A stretch of 64,000 nt of DNA, from contig NZ_LMEC01000002.1 of NCBI RefSeq assembly GCF_001425265.1, positions 65,427 to 129,426 on the forward strand. Direction: 5' to 3'. A program made the translations under genes and the position numbers. Origin of the DNA: Massilia sp. Root418 (lineage in GTDB: Bacteria; Pseudomonadota; Gammaproteobacteria; Burkholderiales; Burkholderiaceae_D). The notes under the pieces were generated by a model. The model was not told where the DNA came from and did not search any database. It worked only from the letters and a program-made list of their open reading frames with translations. Positions within the stretch are counted from its first letter, which is position 1. Each line of letters starts with the position of its first letter. Shown piece after piece: positions 7,729-16,507 of this stretch.

Positions 7729-8736
7729 TTACTTCAGGCGGGCCTTGAGCTCCTGCGACGCCTGGCTCATCGCCGCACGCACCCCATCCACATCGCTCAG
7801 GGGATTGAGCAGGCCGAAGTCGTGGATCATGCCGTTGTAGCGCACCGTGGTCACGGTCACGCCGGCTGCGTCCAGCTTGCGGCCGTAGGCTTCGCCCTCG
7901 TCACGCAGCACGTCGAATTCGGCGGTCTGGATCAGGGTCGGCGGCAGGCCTTGCAGCTGCGGCAGCGTGGCTTGCAGCGGCGACGCGTAGATCTCCTTGC
8001 GCTTGGCGGCGTCCCTGGTGTAGCTGTCCCAGAACCAGACCATCATGTTTTTGGTAAGGAAGTGATTGTCGGCGAACTGCTGGTAGGACGGCGTGTCGAA
8101 ATTGGCGTCCGTCACGGGCCACAGCAGCACCTGCGAGCGCAGTTTCGGTTCGCCTTTATCCTTGGACATCAGCGCCACCACCGCCGCCATGTTGCCGCCC
8201 ACGCTGTTGCCGGCCACCGCCAGGCGGCTGCCGTCCACCTGGATTTCCTTGCCGTGTGCGGCCACCCATTTGGTGGCGGCGTAGGCCTGCTTGATGGCCA
8301 CGCCGTAGCCTGCTTCCGGCGAACGGGTGTAGTCGACGTAGACGGCAGCTGCGCCGGAGCCCGACACCAGGTCGCGGATCAGCCGTTCATGGGTGGGGAA
8401 GTCGCCCAGCACCCAGCCACCGCCGTGGAAGAACATGAAGGCGGGCAGCGTGCCCTTGCTGCCGGCGGGGCGCACGATCACCAGCTTGATCTCCTCGCCG
8501 TCCACCGTGATGGTCTTGCGCGACACGTCGGCGGCCGGCAGCTTGGCGCCCTTCTGCGCGCCTTCCAGAACCGCGCGGGCAGCGGCCGGGGTCATGGTCT
8601 CCAGCGGCTGGCCGCCTTCCAGGGCGGTCAGGAACTTGGCGGTCTTGGCTTCCACGCCCGGCAGGCCGCCGGCGAAGGCGCTCGAAGCGATCAGGGTGGC
8701 CAGGGAAGCTGCGATCAGGGATTTGGTGGCGCGCAT
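7729..8736 (-). CDS. Exported alpha/beta hydrolase, HSL (family IV) esterase
   Basis: A 335-residue secreted esterase or lipase. A signal peptide ends at SSAFA (residues 1-22). The oxyanion-hole motif HGGGW, the nucleophile elbow GNSVGG, the acid AEFDVLRDEG and the catalytic histidine in IHDFG are all present and in order, as in the hormone-sensitive-lipase family. It should cleave short-chain esters in the periplasm. The start at 8736 is supported by AAAGGA nine bases upstream and by the signal peptide; longer in-frame versions to 8850 lack both. The gene is divergent from the FMN reductase at 8950 across a spacer rich in small palindromes. Confidence 0.88.
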   Translation of the reverse strand: MRATKSLIAASLATLIASSAFAGGLPGVEAKTAKFLTALEGGQPLETMTPAAARAVLEGAQKGAKLPAADVSRKTITVDGEEIKLVIVRPAGSKGTLPAFMFFHGGGWVLGDFPTHERLIRDLVSGSGAAAVYVDYTRSPEAGYGVAIKQAYAATKWVAAHGKEIQVDGSRLAVAGNSVGGNMAAVVALMSKDKGEPKLRSQVLLWPVTDANFDTPSYQQFADNHFLTKNMMVWFWDSYTRDAAKRKEIYASPLQATLPQLQGLPPTLIQTAEFDVLRDEGEAYGRKLDAAGVTVTTVRYNGMIHDFGLLNPLSDVDGVRAAMSQASQELKARLK

Positions 8737-8785
8737 GATATTTCCTTTAGTTGGTTTTTGGTTGGCTATATTGCTAGCTATTAGA

Positions 8786-8876
8786 TAGTGCACTACTTGC
8801 TCAGTAAGGCTAGGCAACGTTGTTGTCGCTGCATGGGATGAATAATACATAGCGCGCGATTTAATAGCAAGCTATT
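8786..8876. promoter_or_regulatory. Palindromes between the esterase and FMN reductase genes
   Basis: TAGTGCACTA (8786-8795) is a perfect 10-bp palindrome. AATAGC (8863-8868) and GCTATT (8871-8876) form a second dyad with a two-base centre. The GCTATT half-site also occurs at 8777-8782, just left of the first palindrome. The spacer is AT-rich compared with its surroundings. It probably holds both divergent promoters and an operator; no matching regulator gene is adjacent. Confidence 0.4.
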
Positions 8877-8949
8877 TTTATCATCTGCCTGAAGCTGGGC
8901 ACTTGCGCTAAAGTCAGGCTTGCCTATTCACCAATCAAAGGAAAGCTCC

Positions 8950-9513
8950 ATGTCCACCAAGAAAATCGCCGTCCTGATCGGCAGCCTGCGCAAGGATTCC
9001 ATCAACCGCAAGTTCGCCCACGAGCTGATCGCCCTGGCGCCCACTTCGCTGGCATTCGAGGTCGTCGACATCGGCGGCCTGGCCCTGTACAACCAGGACC
9101 TGGACGACGAAGGCCAGCCGCCCGCCGCCTGGACCACGTTCCGCGACACGCTGGCCAGGGTGGACGGGGTGCTGATCGTCTCCCCGGAGTACAACCGCTC
9201 CATGCCGGCAGCCGTGAAAAACGCACTGGACGTGGGCTCGCGCCCGCCCGGCAAGAGCATCTGGAGCGGCAAGGCCGGCGGCGTGGTGACGGTGTCGCCG
9301 GGCGGCGTGGGCGGCTTCGGCGCCAACCACGCCATCCGCCAGTCGCTGGTGGCACTCAACGTGGCCACCATGCCCGCGCCGGAAGCCTATATCGGCGGCG
9401 CCACCAAGATGCTGGGCGAGGACGGCAAAGTCAACAACGACCAGACCCGCGAAGTGCTGCGCAAGTTCATCACCGCCTACGCGGCCTGGGTGGACAAGAA
9501 CGCCCCCGCGTAA
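8950..9513 (+). CDS. NADPH-dependent FMN reductase (ChrR/YieF-like)
   Basis: A 187-residue flavodoxin-fold oxidoreductase. The FMN phosphate-binding loop GSLRKDSINRKF lies at about residues 11-22, and the isoalloxazine-binding segment SPEYNRSMPAAVKNALD at about 77-93. These are diagnostic for the NADPH-dependent FMN reductase family that includes chromate and quinone reductases ChrR/YieF. It would reduce quinones, azo dyes or metals in the cytosol, and could also supply reduced flavin to a flavin-dependent monooxygenase such as the ACAD-like protein at 1037, though nothing links them. Start at 8950 has AAAGGAAAG upstream; an ATG at 8920 is in frame but lies in the spacer. Confidence 0.9.
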   Translation: MSTKKIAVLIGSLRKDSINRKFAHELIALAPTSLAFEVVDIGGLALYNQDLDDEGQPPAAWTTFRDTLARVDGVLIVSPEYNRSMPAAVKNALDVGSRPPGKSIWSGKAGGVVTVSPGGVGGFGANHAIRQSLVALNVATMPAPEAYIGGATKMLGEDGKVNNDQTREVLRKFITAYAAWVDKNAPA

Positions 9514-9520
9514 CGCGCAG

Positions 9521-9544
9521 CCGGGGCGGGCCCCGCCGCCCCGG
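9521..9544 (+). terminator. GC-rich hairpin after the FMN reductase
   Basis: CCGGGGCGG (9521-9529) pairs with CCGCCCCGG (9536-9544). It lacks a T run, so it may be a Rho-assisted stop or only an mRNA 3' end barrier. TACAAT at 9548-9553, just after it, is a possible -10 box for the next gene. Confidence 0.45.
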
Positions 9545-9616
9545 TGCTACAATTCGGCTCTGATCCAGCGCCTACCCGGCGCGCCTTCACCACCATACCT
9601 CTGAGATCCAGACGCC

Positions 9617-11305
9617 ATGCACCCAGAAATGCTCACGCCCTACGAACGGGGCAACCGTAACCAGACCACCCTTTGGACCGATTGCATCGCCTTCTACGAG
9701 GAGCTGGCGCGCCGCTTCCCGCAGGTGCTGCGCTTCGAGCAGATCGGCGTATCTGACGGCGGCATTCCCGTGCATCGCGGCGTGGTGAGCGCGGACGGCG
9801 TGTTCGGCCGCGAGGAGATCAAGGCCGCCGGCCGCACCGTGTTCTTCAACAATAACGGCATCCACCCGGGCGAGCCGGAAGGCGTGGACAGCTGCATGGC
9901 CATGGTGCGCGACTTCTGCTACGACCCGGCCAGGCTGGCCGCGCTGGGCGAGACCGTGTTCCTGTTCATCCCCGTGTACAACGTGGACGGCTGCCTGAAC
10001 CGCGCCAACACCTCGCGCGTGAACCAGGACGGCCCGGAGCAATTCGGCTTCCGCGGCAACAGCCGCCACCTGGACCTGAACCGCGACTTCGTCAAGTGCG
10101 ACAGCCTGAACGCGAAGCTGTTCAACCAGCTGATCGCCACCTGGCAGCCGGATGTAATGGTGGACACCCACACCTCCAACGGTGCCGACTACCCGTACAC
10201 CATGACCTTGATCCACACCCAGGCCGACAAGCTGGGTTACGGCCTCGGCCCCTTCCTGCGCAACACCATGCTGCCCGCGATCTACGCGGAGATGGACAAG
10301 CGCGGCTGGCCCACCTGCCCTTACGTCAACCCGGTGCAGGACACGCCGGACGACGGCATCGCCGAGTTCCTGGAGATTCCGCGCTTCTCCACCGGCTTCG
10401 CGGCCCTGCACCACGTGATCGGCTTCATGCCGGAGACGCACATGCTCAAGCCTTTCGCGGACCGCTACGAATCCATGCGCGCACTGGTGGAAACCACGCT
10501 GGCCTTCACCGTGCAGCACGGCGCCGAGATCAAGCGCCTGCGCGCCGAAGCCAAGGCCGAAGGCCGCAAGCAGGCCGCCTGGCCGGTGATGTGGCAAATG
10601 GACGAGAACAATCCCGCCACCTTCCGCTTCAAGGGCTACGCCGCCAGGCGCCACCCCAGCGTGATCGGCAACTACACCCGTTTGTCCTACGACCGCAGCC
10701 AGGCGTGGGAAAAGGATATCGCCTACTACAACAGCTTCCCCGCCAGCGTTACGGTGCGCGCGCCCAAGGCCTACGTGGTGCCGCAGCAGTGGCGCGAAGC
10801 CATCGAGCGCCTGCAGTGGAACGGCGTGCAGATGACCCGCGTCGACGCTGCCAGGACGGTGGAAGCGCAGTACTACCACATCGCCTCCGTGCAATCGCGC
10901 CCCACCGCCTACGAAGGCCATATGTTCCATGACGGCGTGGAAGTGGAAGCGCGCACCGGCACCTTCCAGCTCAACGTGGGCGACTACATCGTGCCGCTGG
11001 ACCAGGACCATGCCCGCTACGCGGTGGAGACGCTGGAGCCGCAAGGCCACGACAGCTTCTTCCGCTGGGGCTTCTTCAACAGCGTGCTGGAAAAGAAGGA
11101 AGCCTTCTCGGACTACGTCTTCGAGGACCTGGCGCTGGAGATGCTGGAGACCGAACCGGAACTGAAGGCGAAGTTCGAGGCGTGGAAGCTGGCCAATCCG
11201 GCCCTGCTGTCCGACCAGGACGCGGTGCTGCACTTCATCTTCCACAATGGCAAGCGGCACGCCGAACCGGAATGGCGCCGCTATCCTGTGCTGTCGATCC
11301 TGTAA
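9617..11305 (+). CDS. M14-family metallocarboxypeptidase
   Basis: A 562-residue zinc peptidase. The first zinc ligands are in IHPGEPEG (His and Glu of HxxE), the substrate-binding Asn-Arg pair is in HLDLNRDFV, and the third ligand is the His of DTHTSNG. A Glu in MPETHMLK further on probably serves as the general base. No signal peptide is visible, so it may act in the cytosol on peptides or peptidoglycan fragments. At 562 residues it is much longer than classical carboxypeptidases; the extra C-terminal 250 residues look like a beta-rich accessory domain. A start at 9617 is favoured because the protein begins well there, although the ribosome site is weak. The FUSC-type gene follows after seven bases, suggesting one transcript. 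Confidence 0.88.
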   Translation: MHPEMLTPYERGNRNQTTLWTDCIAFYEELARRFPQVLRFEQIGVSDGGIPVHRGVVSADGVFGREEIKAAGRTVFFNNNGIHPGEPEGVDSCMAMVRDFCYDPARLAALGETVFLFIPVYNVDGCLNRANTSRVNQDGPEQFGFRGNSRHLDLNRDFVKCDSLNAKLFNQLIATWQPDVMVDTHTSNGADYPYTMTLIHTQADKLGYGLGPFLRNTMLPAIYAEMDKRGWPTCPYVNPVQDTPDDGIAEFLEIPRFSTGFAALHHVIGFMPETHMLKPFADRYESMRALVETTLAFTVQHGAEIKRLRAEAKAEGRKQAAWPVMWQMDENNPATFRFKGYAARRHPSVIGNYTRLSYDRSQAWEKDIAYYNSFPASVTVRAPKAYVVPQQWREAIERLQWNGVQMTRVDAARTVEAQYYHIASVQSRPTAYEGHMFHDGVEVEARTGTFQLNVGDYIVPLDQDHARYAVETLEPQGHDSFFRWGFFNSVLEKKEAFSDYVFEDLALEMLETEPELKAKFEAWKLANPALLSDQDAVLHFIFHNGKRHAEPEWRRYPVLSIL

Positions 11306-11312
11306 GCGATCG

Positions 11313-13550
11313 ATGCACTACGCACTGAACCTGCGGACCTTCTTCTACAGCCATTACTTCCACCTGGGCCTGCGGTTCGCGGCAGGCCTGGTCGGCGTTA
11401 CCATCATCGCGCAGCAGTTCGCCGGCCTGGCAGTCGCCATGACGGTGTGCATCGGCGCGCTGTGCACCGCGCTGATGGACATGCCCAGCCCCTTGAAGCA
11501 CAAGTTCAACGAGATGCTGGCGTCCGTCCTGCTGTGCACCTCGGTGACGCTGATCATCAGCCTGTGCGGCCCGGTACCGTGGCTGCTGATGACCATGCTA
11601 GTGCTGGTGAGTTTCTTCGCCAGCATGATGGTGGTGTACGGGAAGAAGTCCATGCCCCTGCAACTCGCCACGCTGTTCATCATGACCATGTCCATGGAAC
11701 ATGTGATGACGGCGCGCGAGTCCTTTATCCACGCCGGCCTGTTCCTGCTGGGCAGCGTGGCCTATCTCGCCTACGCCATGGCGCTGGCCTGGCTGCTGCG
11801 CCACCGCATCAAGCAGCAGGTGCTGGCCGAGGCGCTGTTCGAGCTGGCGGCCTACATCGACATCAAGGCCGACTTCTACGACACGCGCTACAACCTCACC
11901 GAGCAATTCAACAAGCTGGTGCGGCACCAGGCCTTGCTGGCGGACCGCCAGCAGGCCTCGCGCGACCTGATACTGCGCAGCCACCAGAACCGCAAGGATG
12001 CTATCGTGGTGCAGATCCACGTGTGCATGCTGGACCTGTACGAGCAGATCCTGTCCACCCACACGGACTATGCGCTGCTGCGCGCCCACCTGGCCGATGC
12101 GCCTGTGCTCGGGACGCTGCACGACCTGGCCTACAAGGCGGCGCGCGATATCGAGTCGGTCGGCTATGCGGTCACGCGCAAGCTGCCCTCGCATGCCGCC
12201 ATCAGCTACGCGCCGGAGCTGGAGGCGATGGAAGCGGCCATCGCGCGCCTGCAGGCCGACGCCGACGCGGGCAAGCCGGCCGGCGAAGCGCTGGCGGTGC
12301 TGCGCGCGCAGCGCAACAAGATCCGCGCCATCATCCGCACGATAGGCGAGCTGCACGTGGCCAGCCAGAAGGCGTATGAAGGCACGCCGTTCTGGGTGGA
12401 TGCCGACATGCAGCCTTTCCTGTCGCAGCAGAAGTACGAGCTGCAGCTGATGCTGTCGCACTTCCGCATGGACTCGCCCATTTTCCGCTTCTCGCTGCGG
12501 GTGGCGATGGCGATTGCGGCCGGGCTGGCGGTGGGCCATCTGCTGCCGTATGCGGCGCACAGCTACTGGATCGTGCTCACCATCGTGATTATCCTGAAGC
12601 CCAGCTTCAGCATGACCAAGCAGCGCCGCAGCGACCGCATCATCGGCACCATCATCGGCTGCGTGGTCACGGCGCTGATCCTGAAGTTCGTGGACTACAC
12701 GCCGGCCATCGTCGGCATCCTGATCCTGGCGACGGTGGCCACGCCCACCTTCATCTACCTGCGCTACCGCTACGCGGCGATTGCGGTGTCCATCATGATC
12801 CTTCTGCAGATGCACCTGATCTCGCCGGGCAACACCAGCCTGATCACCGAGCGCCTGGTGGACACCTTCATCGGCGCGGCGGTGGCCACCGTGTTCAGCT
12901 TCGTGCTGGCCAACTGGGAATACCAGACCTTGCCGCGCCTGATACGGCAGGTGCTGGACGTGAACCTGCGCTACATGCAGGCCTCGTTCGAACTGCTGCA
13001 GGGCCGAAGCCGCAACGACTTCCCCTACCGCATCGAGCGCAAGCGCCTGATGGACAGCCTGGCCGGCCTGAGCGCGGCCCTGGTGCGGATGCTCGACGAG
13101 CCGGCCAGCAAGCAGCGCGCGGCCGAGGACATCAACCTCTTCATCGTGCAGAACTACCTGCTGGTGGCACATGTGGCGGCCTTGCGCGCCATCCTGCGGC
13201 GGCACGTGAAGGACATCCCTGCGGACGCGGTGAACGCCATGCTGGCGCAAAGCCACGCGCAGGTGTACCAGACCCTGTCGCGCGCGCTGGCGCAGCACGG
13301 CCAGCCGGTCGTACCGCTGCCGGCGCAGGCGGCCGCGCAGACAGCCATGCAACCGAACGCGGGTGCGGAAACGGGAACAGAATCGGGCGTAGCAACGGGC
13401 ACAGAAGCGGGCGCAGAGGCGGGCACAGAGCCGGCGGTCGCCTGGTCCGGCTGGCCGGTGGTGCAGCGGCGCATCCGGCTGCTGCAGGCGGATGCGGATA
13501 AAATCGTGGTTCACAGCGAGGCGATCGTCCACAACGTCTCCCCCAACTAG
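11313..13550 (+). CDS. FUSC-family inner-membrane protein (YccS/YhfK-like)
   Basis: A 745-residue protein with two blocks of about six membrane helices each (roughly residues 15-160 and 395-540), each followed by a soluble helical region. This is the arrangement of the fusaric-acid-resistance/YccS/AaeB superfamily. LKPSFSMTKQRRSDRIIGT at the start of the second soluble part is the typical FUSC signature. Family members are thought to export aromatic acids, but most are untested. The last 100 residues hold a low-complexity stretch (AETGTESGVATGTEAGAEA) encoded at about 13366-13440 by imperfect repeats. ATG at 11313 was chosen because it lies just after the M14 stop codon; the frame is open to 11247 inside that gene. 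Confidence 0.82.
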   Translation: MHYALNLRTFFYSHYFHLGLRFAAGLVGVTIIAQQFAGLAVAMTVCIGALCTALMDMPSPLKHKFNEMLASVLLCTSVTLIISLCGPVPWLLMTMLVLVSFFASMMVVYGKKSMPLQLATLFIMTMSMEHVMTARESFIHAGLFLLGSVAYLAYAMALAWLLRHRIKQQVLAEALFELAAYIDIKADFYDTRYNLTEQFNKLVRHQALLADRQQASRDLILRSHQNRKDAIVVQIHVCMLDLYEQILSTHTDYALLRAHLADAPVLGTLHDLAYKAARDIESVGYAVTRKLPSHAAISYAPELEAMEAAIARLQADADAGKPAGEALAVLRAQRNKIRAIIRTIGELHVASQKAYEGTPFWVDADMQPFLSQQKYELQLMLSHFRMDSPIFRFSLRVAMAIAAGLAVGHLLPYAAHSYWIVLTIVIILKPSFSMTKQRRSDRIIGTIIGCVVTALILKFVDYTPAIVGILILATVATPTFIYLRYRYAAIAVSIMILLQMHLISPGNTSLITERLVDTFIGAAVATVFSFVLANWEYQTLPRLIRQVLDVNLRYMQASFELLQGRSRNDFPYRIERKRLMDSLAGLSAALVRMLDEPASKQRAAEDINLFIVQNYLLVAHVAALRAILRRHVKDIPADAVNAMLAQSHAQVYQTLSRALAQHGQPVVPLPAQAAAQTAMQPNAGAETGTESGVATGTEAGAEAGTEPAVAWSGWPVVQRRIRLLQADADKIVVHSEAIVHNVSPN

Positions 13551-13564
13551 CCACAGGAGACAGC

Positions 13565-14527
13565 ATGAGCGACCACGCCCCCTTGAGCGGCCGCGACTTG
13601 ATCGCCGCGCTGTGCGTGGTCCTCATCTGGGGCACCAACTTCGTGGCCATGAAATTCGGCCTGCGCGACTTCACACCCTTCCAGCTGGGCGCCGGGCGCT
13701 TCCTGTTCGCCATCCTGCCGCTGGTGTTCTTCATCCGCCCGCCCAAGCTGTCGTGGCGCATCGTGCTGCTGTACGGGCTGTGCCAGGGCGTGGGGCAATT
13801 CGGACTGCTTTTCCTGTCGCTGCGGGCCGGCATGAGCGCAGCGCTAGCCTCCGTGATCCTGCAGACGCAAGTCTTCTTCACCGCCATCTTCAGCTACGCC
13901 TTGCTGAGCGAGCGCCCCAGCCGCGCGCTGCTGGCCGGCCTGGCGCTGGCGGCCTGCGGACTGGGGTGCTTCGGGCTGAATTACGTGGGCGGTGCCGGGG
14001 CTGCTGGCGCTGCCGGCTCTGCAGCCGCAGCAGGTCCGGCGGGCGGCACCACGCTGGCCGGCTTCCTGCTATGCCTGTGCGCCGCCGCCATGTGGGCTGC
14101 GTCCAATATCGTGGTGCGGCGCGCGCAGCGCAGCACGCCGCAATTCGACGTGCTGGCCTTCATGGTGTGGAGCAGCCTGGCGCCCATCGTGCCTTTCATC
14201 TGCCTGTCGCTGCTGTTCGACGATCCGGCCACGCGCTGGCGCTGGACCGGCGCGCCGCCCAGCACCTGGGCTTCGCTGGCCTACCTGGGCTGGATGGCCA
14301 CCATCCTCGGCTACGCCATGTGGACCGGCCTGCTCAAGCGCCATCCCGTCAACCGCGTGGCGCCATTCAGCCTGGGCGTGCCGGTGGTTGGCATCGCGGC
14401 AGGCATGCTGGTGCTGGGCGACACCATCAACGGCCTGCAATGGGCCGGCATCGCGCTCATCGTCGCCGCCCTGGCCTGCGTGCTGTGGGGCGGCCGCCTG
14501 CTGGACCGTGCGCGCGCCCGGCTATAA
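13565..14527 (+). CDS. EamA/DMT-family transporter
   Basis: A 320-residue inner-membrane protein of ten helices arranged as two EamA repeats. The first repeat opens with LIWGTNFVAMKFGLRDFTP and the second with AAAMWAASNIVVRR, which are typical for the drug/metabolite transporter family. Several members export amino acids or related metabolites. Between the repeats is an Ala/Gly-rich insertion (residues about 140-160) that looks like a flexible loop. CAGGAGACAGC gives a good ribosome site, 14 bases after the FUSC stop, so it may be the third gene of an operon with M14 and FUSC. Substrate unknown. Confidence 0.88.
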   Translation: MSDHAPLSGRDLIAALCVVLIWGTNFVAMKFGLRDFTPFQLGAGRFLFAILPLVFFIRPPKLSWRIVLLYGLCQGVGQFGLLFLSLRAGMSAALASVILQTQVFFTAIFSYALLSERPSRALLAGLALAACGLGCFGLNYVGGAGAAGAAGSAAAAGPAGGTTLAGFLLCLCAAAMWAASNIVVRRAQRSTPQFDVLAFMVWSSLAPIVPFICLSLLFDDPATRWRWTGAPPSTWASLAYLGWMATILGYAMWTGLLKRHPVNRVAPFSLGVPVVGIAAGMLVLGDTINGLQWAGIALIVAALACVLWGGRLLDRARARL

Positions 14528-14610
14528 GCGGCATATGATGTGTGGCGCACATTGCGCGCCTGCGGCCCGCTCTACAATACAGGCACCGCAACAAGTCGGA
14601 GCCCACCCTC

Positions 14611-15117
14611 ATGAAACAGCTGATGCTGGTCTGCAGCGCCCTACACGCCCTGATAGCGCTGCTGTTCGGCGCCGGCGCGCTGCTGCTGGTCGCCATTGCC
14701 GCCCGCATGGGCTGGCATGCTGCGGGCGCTGAACTCGGCCTGGCGGCGGCGCAGGAAGTGATCGAAGCGATCGGCATCCTGGCCGCTGCCGTGGTAGCGC
14801 TGCAAATCGCCGAGACCATCATTGAGGAAGAAGTCGTGCGCGACGCCGACATCAGCGCCCCCACCCGCGTGCGGCGCTTCCTGTCCCGATTCTTCGTGGT
14901 CGTGGTGGTGGCGCTGGCGATCGAAGGCCTGGTGGCCACCTTCCGCGCCGTCCACGACGATGCCGAAGACCTGCTCTACGTGGCCGCGCTGGTCGCAAGC
15001 GTGGGTGTGCTGCTGGCCGCCTGGGGCATCTTCGTGCACCTCAACCGGTCGGCGGAAGAACTCGAACCGGACGCCATGGAGAAGGCGCAAGCCGAAGACC
15101 ACAAGGTACAGCCTTAA
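14611..15117 (+). CDS. Four-helix membrane protein of unknown function
   Basis: A 168-residue protein that I do not recognise. Hydrophobic segments lie at about residues 5-33, 46-70, 92-112 and 124-145. An acidic and charged stretch IIEEEVVRDADISAPTRVRR separates the second and third helices, and the tail is acidic. GGAG lies ten bases before the ATG at 14611, and TACAAT at 14573-14578 is a possible -10 box. Its stop codon (15115-15117) overlaps that of the convergent cyclodeaminase-like gene. The first helices and length are reminiscent of YqhA/UPF0114-like membrane proteins, but this is only a loose resemblance. Confidence 0.65.
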   Translation: MKQLMLVCSALHALIALLFGAGALLLVAIAARMGWHAAGAELGLAAAQEVIEAIGILAAAVVALQIAETIIEEEVVRDADISAPTRVRRFLSRFFVVVVVALAIEGLVATFRAVHDDAEDLLYVAALVASVGVLLAAWGIFVHLNRSAEELEPDAMEKAQAEDHKVQP

Positions 15118-16088
15118 GCAGCCGCCAGCGCCACGCGGGCGGCGGCGAGGTCCCAGGCGGCGCAGCCGACGGTTTTGAAGAGCACGGGCTCGGTGTCCGC
15201 CATCGGGGCGGCGCCCAGGGCCTGGGCAATTCCCTGGACTTGCGACCAGTCGGCACCGGCTTGCAGCAGATCGCCGGCTTCGTGGCGGGCGCCTTCGGGG
15301 TCGTCGACGTAGATGCGGCTGGCCAGCACCGTGGCGGGTGCGATTTCGGCGGCGTCGGGCTTGAAGGCGCCCACTGCGATGATGAGCCGCCCGGCGCGTG
15401 CGGGGTGCAGGTAGACCGGCTGCTTGCTGGTGGTGCCGGTGATGACGACGTCCACGTCGTCGGCCAGCGCGCCGATGTCGGCGGCTGCCGCGTGGCGCGC
15501 GGCGGCGACGGGACTCCCCGGGCCGGGATGCGCGGCGCCGGAAGGGTGCAGGTGCTCGGCGATGAAGCGCTCTGCGGACGCGCCGCTGCGCCCGCCTATG
15601 CTGATGGCCGCCTGCGGGTACATGACGGACAGCGCCTGGGCGTGGTTCAGCGCTTGCGTGCCGGTGCCGACCAGCAGCACGTGGCGCGGCGCGCGGCCCA
15701 GCAACGTGGCGATGCCGAGCATGGACAGCGCGGCCGTGCGCCGGCCCGTGACGGTGGCGCCGTCCAGCGTGAGGACGACAGCGCCGGTGGCCGCGTCGAG
15801 CACGCTGACCTGGCCCGCAATGGTGGGCAGGCCGCGTGCGCTGTTGGCCGGCACGACGGTGATCAGTTTGTGGACGGCGATGTCGGGCGCGGTGGCGACC
15901 ATGGACAGGATCACGCCGCCGCCAGCCAGCGGCACCACCTGCCGCGCCGGGCAGGCGATGACGCCTTGCGCCGCTTGCGCCACCGCCAGGCGCAGGGCGT
16001 CGGCCAGCGCGGGGACCGGGATCAGCGCGGCGGTGTCGGCAGCGCTAAGCGCGTGCGGAGGCGGGTGCGGTGGCTGGGACTGCGGCAT
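15114..16088 (-). CDS. Ornithine cyclodeaminase/mu-crystallin-family protein
   Basis: A 324-residue NAD(P)-binding protein. The N-terminal dimerisation and substrate domain has VVPLAGGGVILSMVA and HKLITVVPANSARGLPTI, and the Rossmann core has LLVGTGTQALNHAQAL at about residues 137-152. The DGATVTGRRTAALSMLG helix before it is conserved in the family. Members include ornithine cyclodeaminase, ketimine reductases and Delta1-piperideine- or pyrroline-2-carboxylate reductases. The second half has a long Ala/Gly-rich insertion, so reaction type cannot be fixed; a ketimine or pyrroline-2-carboxylate reductase is most likely. It overlaps the neighbouring stop codon through a shared TTAA. Confidence 0.8.
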   Translation of the reverse strand: MPQSQPPHPPPHALSAADTAALIPVPALADALRLAVAQAAQGVIACPARQVVPLAGGGVILSMVATAPDIAVHKLITVVPANSARGLPTIAGQVSVLDAATGAVVLTLDGATVTGRRTAALSMLGIATLLGRAPRHVLLVGTGTQALNHAQALSVMYPQAAISIGGRSGASAERFIAEHLHPSGAAHPGPGSPVAAARHAAAADIGALADDVDVVITGTTSKQPVYLHPARAGRLIIAVGAFKPDAAEIAPATVLASRIYVDDPEGARHEAGDLLQAGADWSQVQGIAQALGAAPMADTEPVLFKTVGCAAWDLAAARVALAAA

Positions 16089-16171
16089 GGCGTCTCCAAG
16101 TGCGGCGCGCGCTTGATCGCGTGCGGCGTCCTGTTATCATAGCAGCCAACATTGTTTCATTGCCATGGAAT

Positions 16172-16507
16172 ATGTCGTCATACTGTCAGAGCTGTGGCGC
16201 ATGCTGCGCCAAATTCCGGGTATCGTTTTATTGGGGCGAAACAGATGCGCATCCGGGCGGCACCGTGCCTCAGCGCATGGTGGTTCCGATTTCGCCGCAC
16301 CTGGTGGCGATGCGCGGCACCGAGCACCGCCCTTCCCGCTGCTCGGCGCTGGAAGGCGTGGTCGGCCGGGACGTCGGCTGTTCCATTTATCCCCTGCGCT
16401 CCAGCACCTGCCGCGAATTCGAGGCGGGCACGCCGGCTTGCAACGCGGCGCGCGCCCACTACGGCTTGCCCGAGATCGAAGCCGGCGTCGAAGCCGAACC
16501 CGCCTAG
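16172..16507 (+). CDS. YkgJ-family cysteine-cluster protein
   Basis: A 111-residue protein with CQSCGACC at residues 4-11, then a Cys in RCSAL, a CSIYPLR segment and CREFEAGTPAC. This set of conserved cysteines defines the YkgJ family (zinc- or iron-chelating domain). The role is not known. The start at 16172 is inferred from the family, whose members begin just before the first cysteine; the frame is open to 16070 but that part would cover the divergent promoter of the cyclodeaminase-like gene. The stop TAG at 16505-16507 overlaps the stop of the convergent diguanylate cyclase within a CTAG. Confidence 0.82.
   Translation: MSSYCQSCGACCAKFRVSFYWGETDAHPGGTVPQRMVVPISPHLVAMRGTEHRPSRCSALEGVVGRDVGCSIYPLRSSTCREFEAGTPACNAARAHYGLPEIEAGVEAEPA

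Noticed and set aside
9587..11260. Leftward open frame opposite the M14 peptidase
   Set aside because: Antisense shadow; no motifs.
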